This document shows, piece after piece, positions 15,713 to 15,719 of a DNA stretch of 15,719 bases; within the stretch, counting starts at the first letter, position 1, and each line of letters opens with the position of its first letter. Under the pieces are notes generated by a model. It was not told where the DNA came from. It ran no database searches and worked only from the letters and a program-made list of their open reading frames with translations. The position numbers and the translations under genes were made by a program. The stretch covers positions 1 to 15,719 of the forward strand of contig CAYZMP010000040.1 in the NCBI GenBank assembly GCA_964479585.1. Direction: 5' to 3'. This stretch comes from UBA6182 sp964479585. Its GTDB lineage: Bacteria; Bacillota_I; Bacilli_A; Erysipelotrichales; Erysipelotrichaceae.

Positions 15713-15719
15713 TCAAACC

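Noticed and set aside
1..15719. CRISPR arrays, tRNA or rRNA genes, insertion sequences, large repeats
   Set aside because: No regularly spaced repeats, cloverleaf sequences, transposase motifs or long terminal inverted repeats were seen, and almost all of the window is coding.

Overview
The window is a gene-dense stretch of an AT-rich, low-GC Gram-positive-type bacterial chromosome. All twelve protein genes lie on the + strand. Every tryptophan codon I checked is TGG and TGA is used only as a stop, so the genetic code is the standard bacterial one. The gene set, the short (~980 aa) mycoplasma-length SMC and the FtsY without an acidic N-terminal region point to the Erysipelotrichia/Acholeplasma-Izemoplasma side of the Firmicutes/Mollicutes. 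This placement is an inference from style and synteny, not a match to a named genome.

Left region (1-1643). A LexA/HdiR-like XRE-S24 repressor gene (61-654) is preceded by a 40-bp imperfect dyad that carries a -10-like hexamer. Next comes a small-conductance mechanosensitive channel gene, mscS (757-1617), with its own well-formed sigma-A promoter and a strong intrinsic terminator that overlaps its stop codon.

Right region (about 1687-15638). A TATAAT promoter starts what reads as one ten-gene transcription unit: smc, ftsY, ylxM, ackA, an nrnA-type DHH phosphodiesterase, an unrecognised membrane protein, dnaE, an OmpR-family response regulator, its histidine kinase, and a DUF554 membrane protein. 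Junctions are overlaps of 4-29 bp or gaps of 10-19 bp, and I see no internal terminator. The last 81 bases hold a probable promoter and a ribosome binding site for a gene beyond the window.

How the genes fit together: SMC organises and segregates the chromosome. FtsY with YlxM belongs to SRP-dependent membrane insertion. AckA makes ATP from acetyl phosphate. The DHH protein degrades nanoRNA/pAp and possibly linear products of c-di-AMP. DnaE replicates DNA. The two-component pair senses something outside the membrane. The nrnA-dnaE neighbourhood is known in other Firmicutes; the rest is housekeeping in an unusual order. I found no tRNA, rRNA, CRISPR array, insertion sequence or phage module. 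The least explained element is the 558-aa three-TM protein with a large probable extracytoplasmic domain between nrnA and dnaE. Other points worth a second look are the repressor's dyad and its Gly-Gly cleavage dipeptide, the degenerate PHP domain of DnaE, and the short SMC arms.
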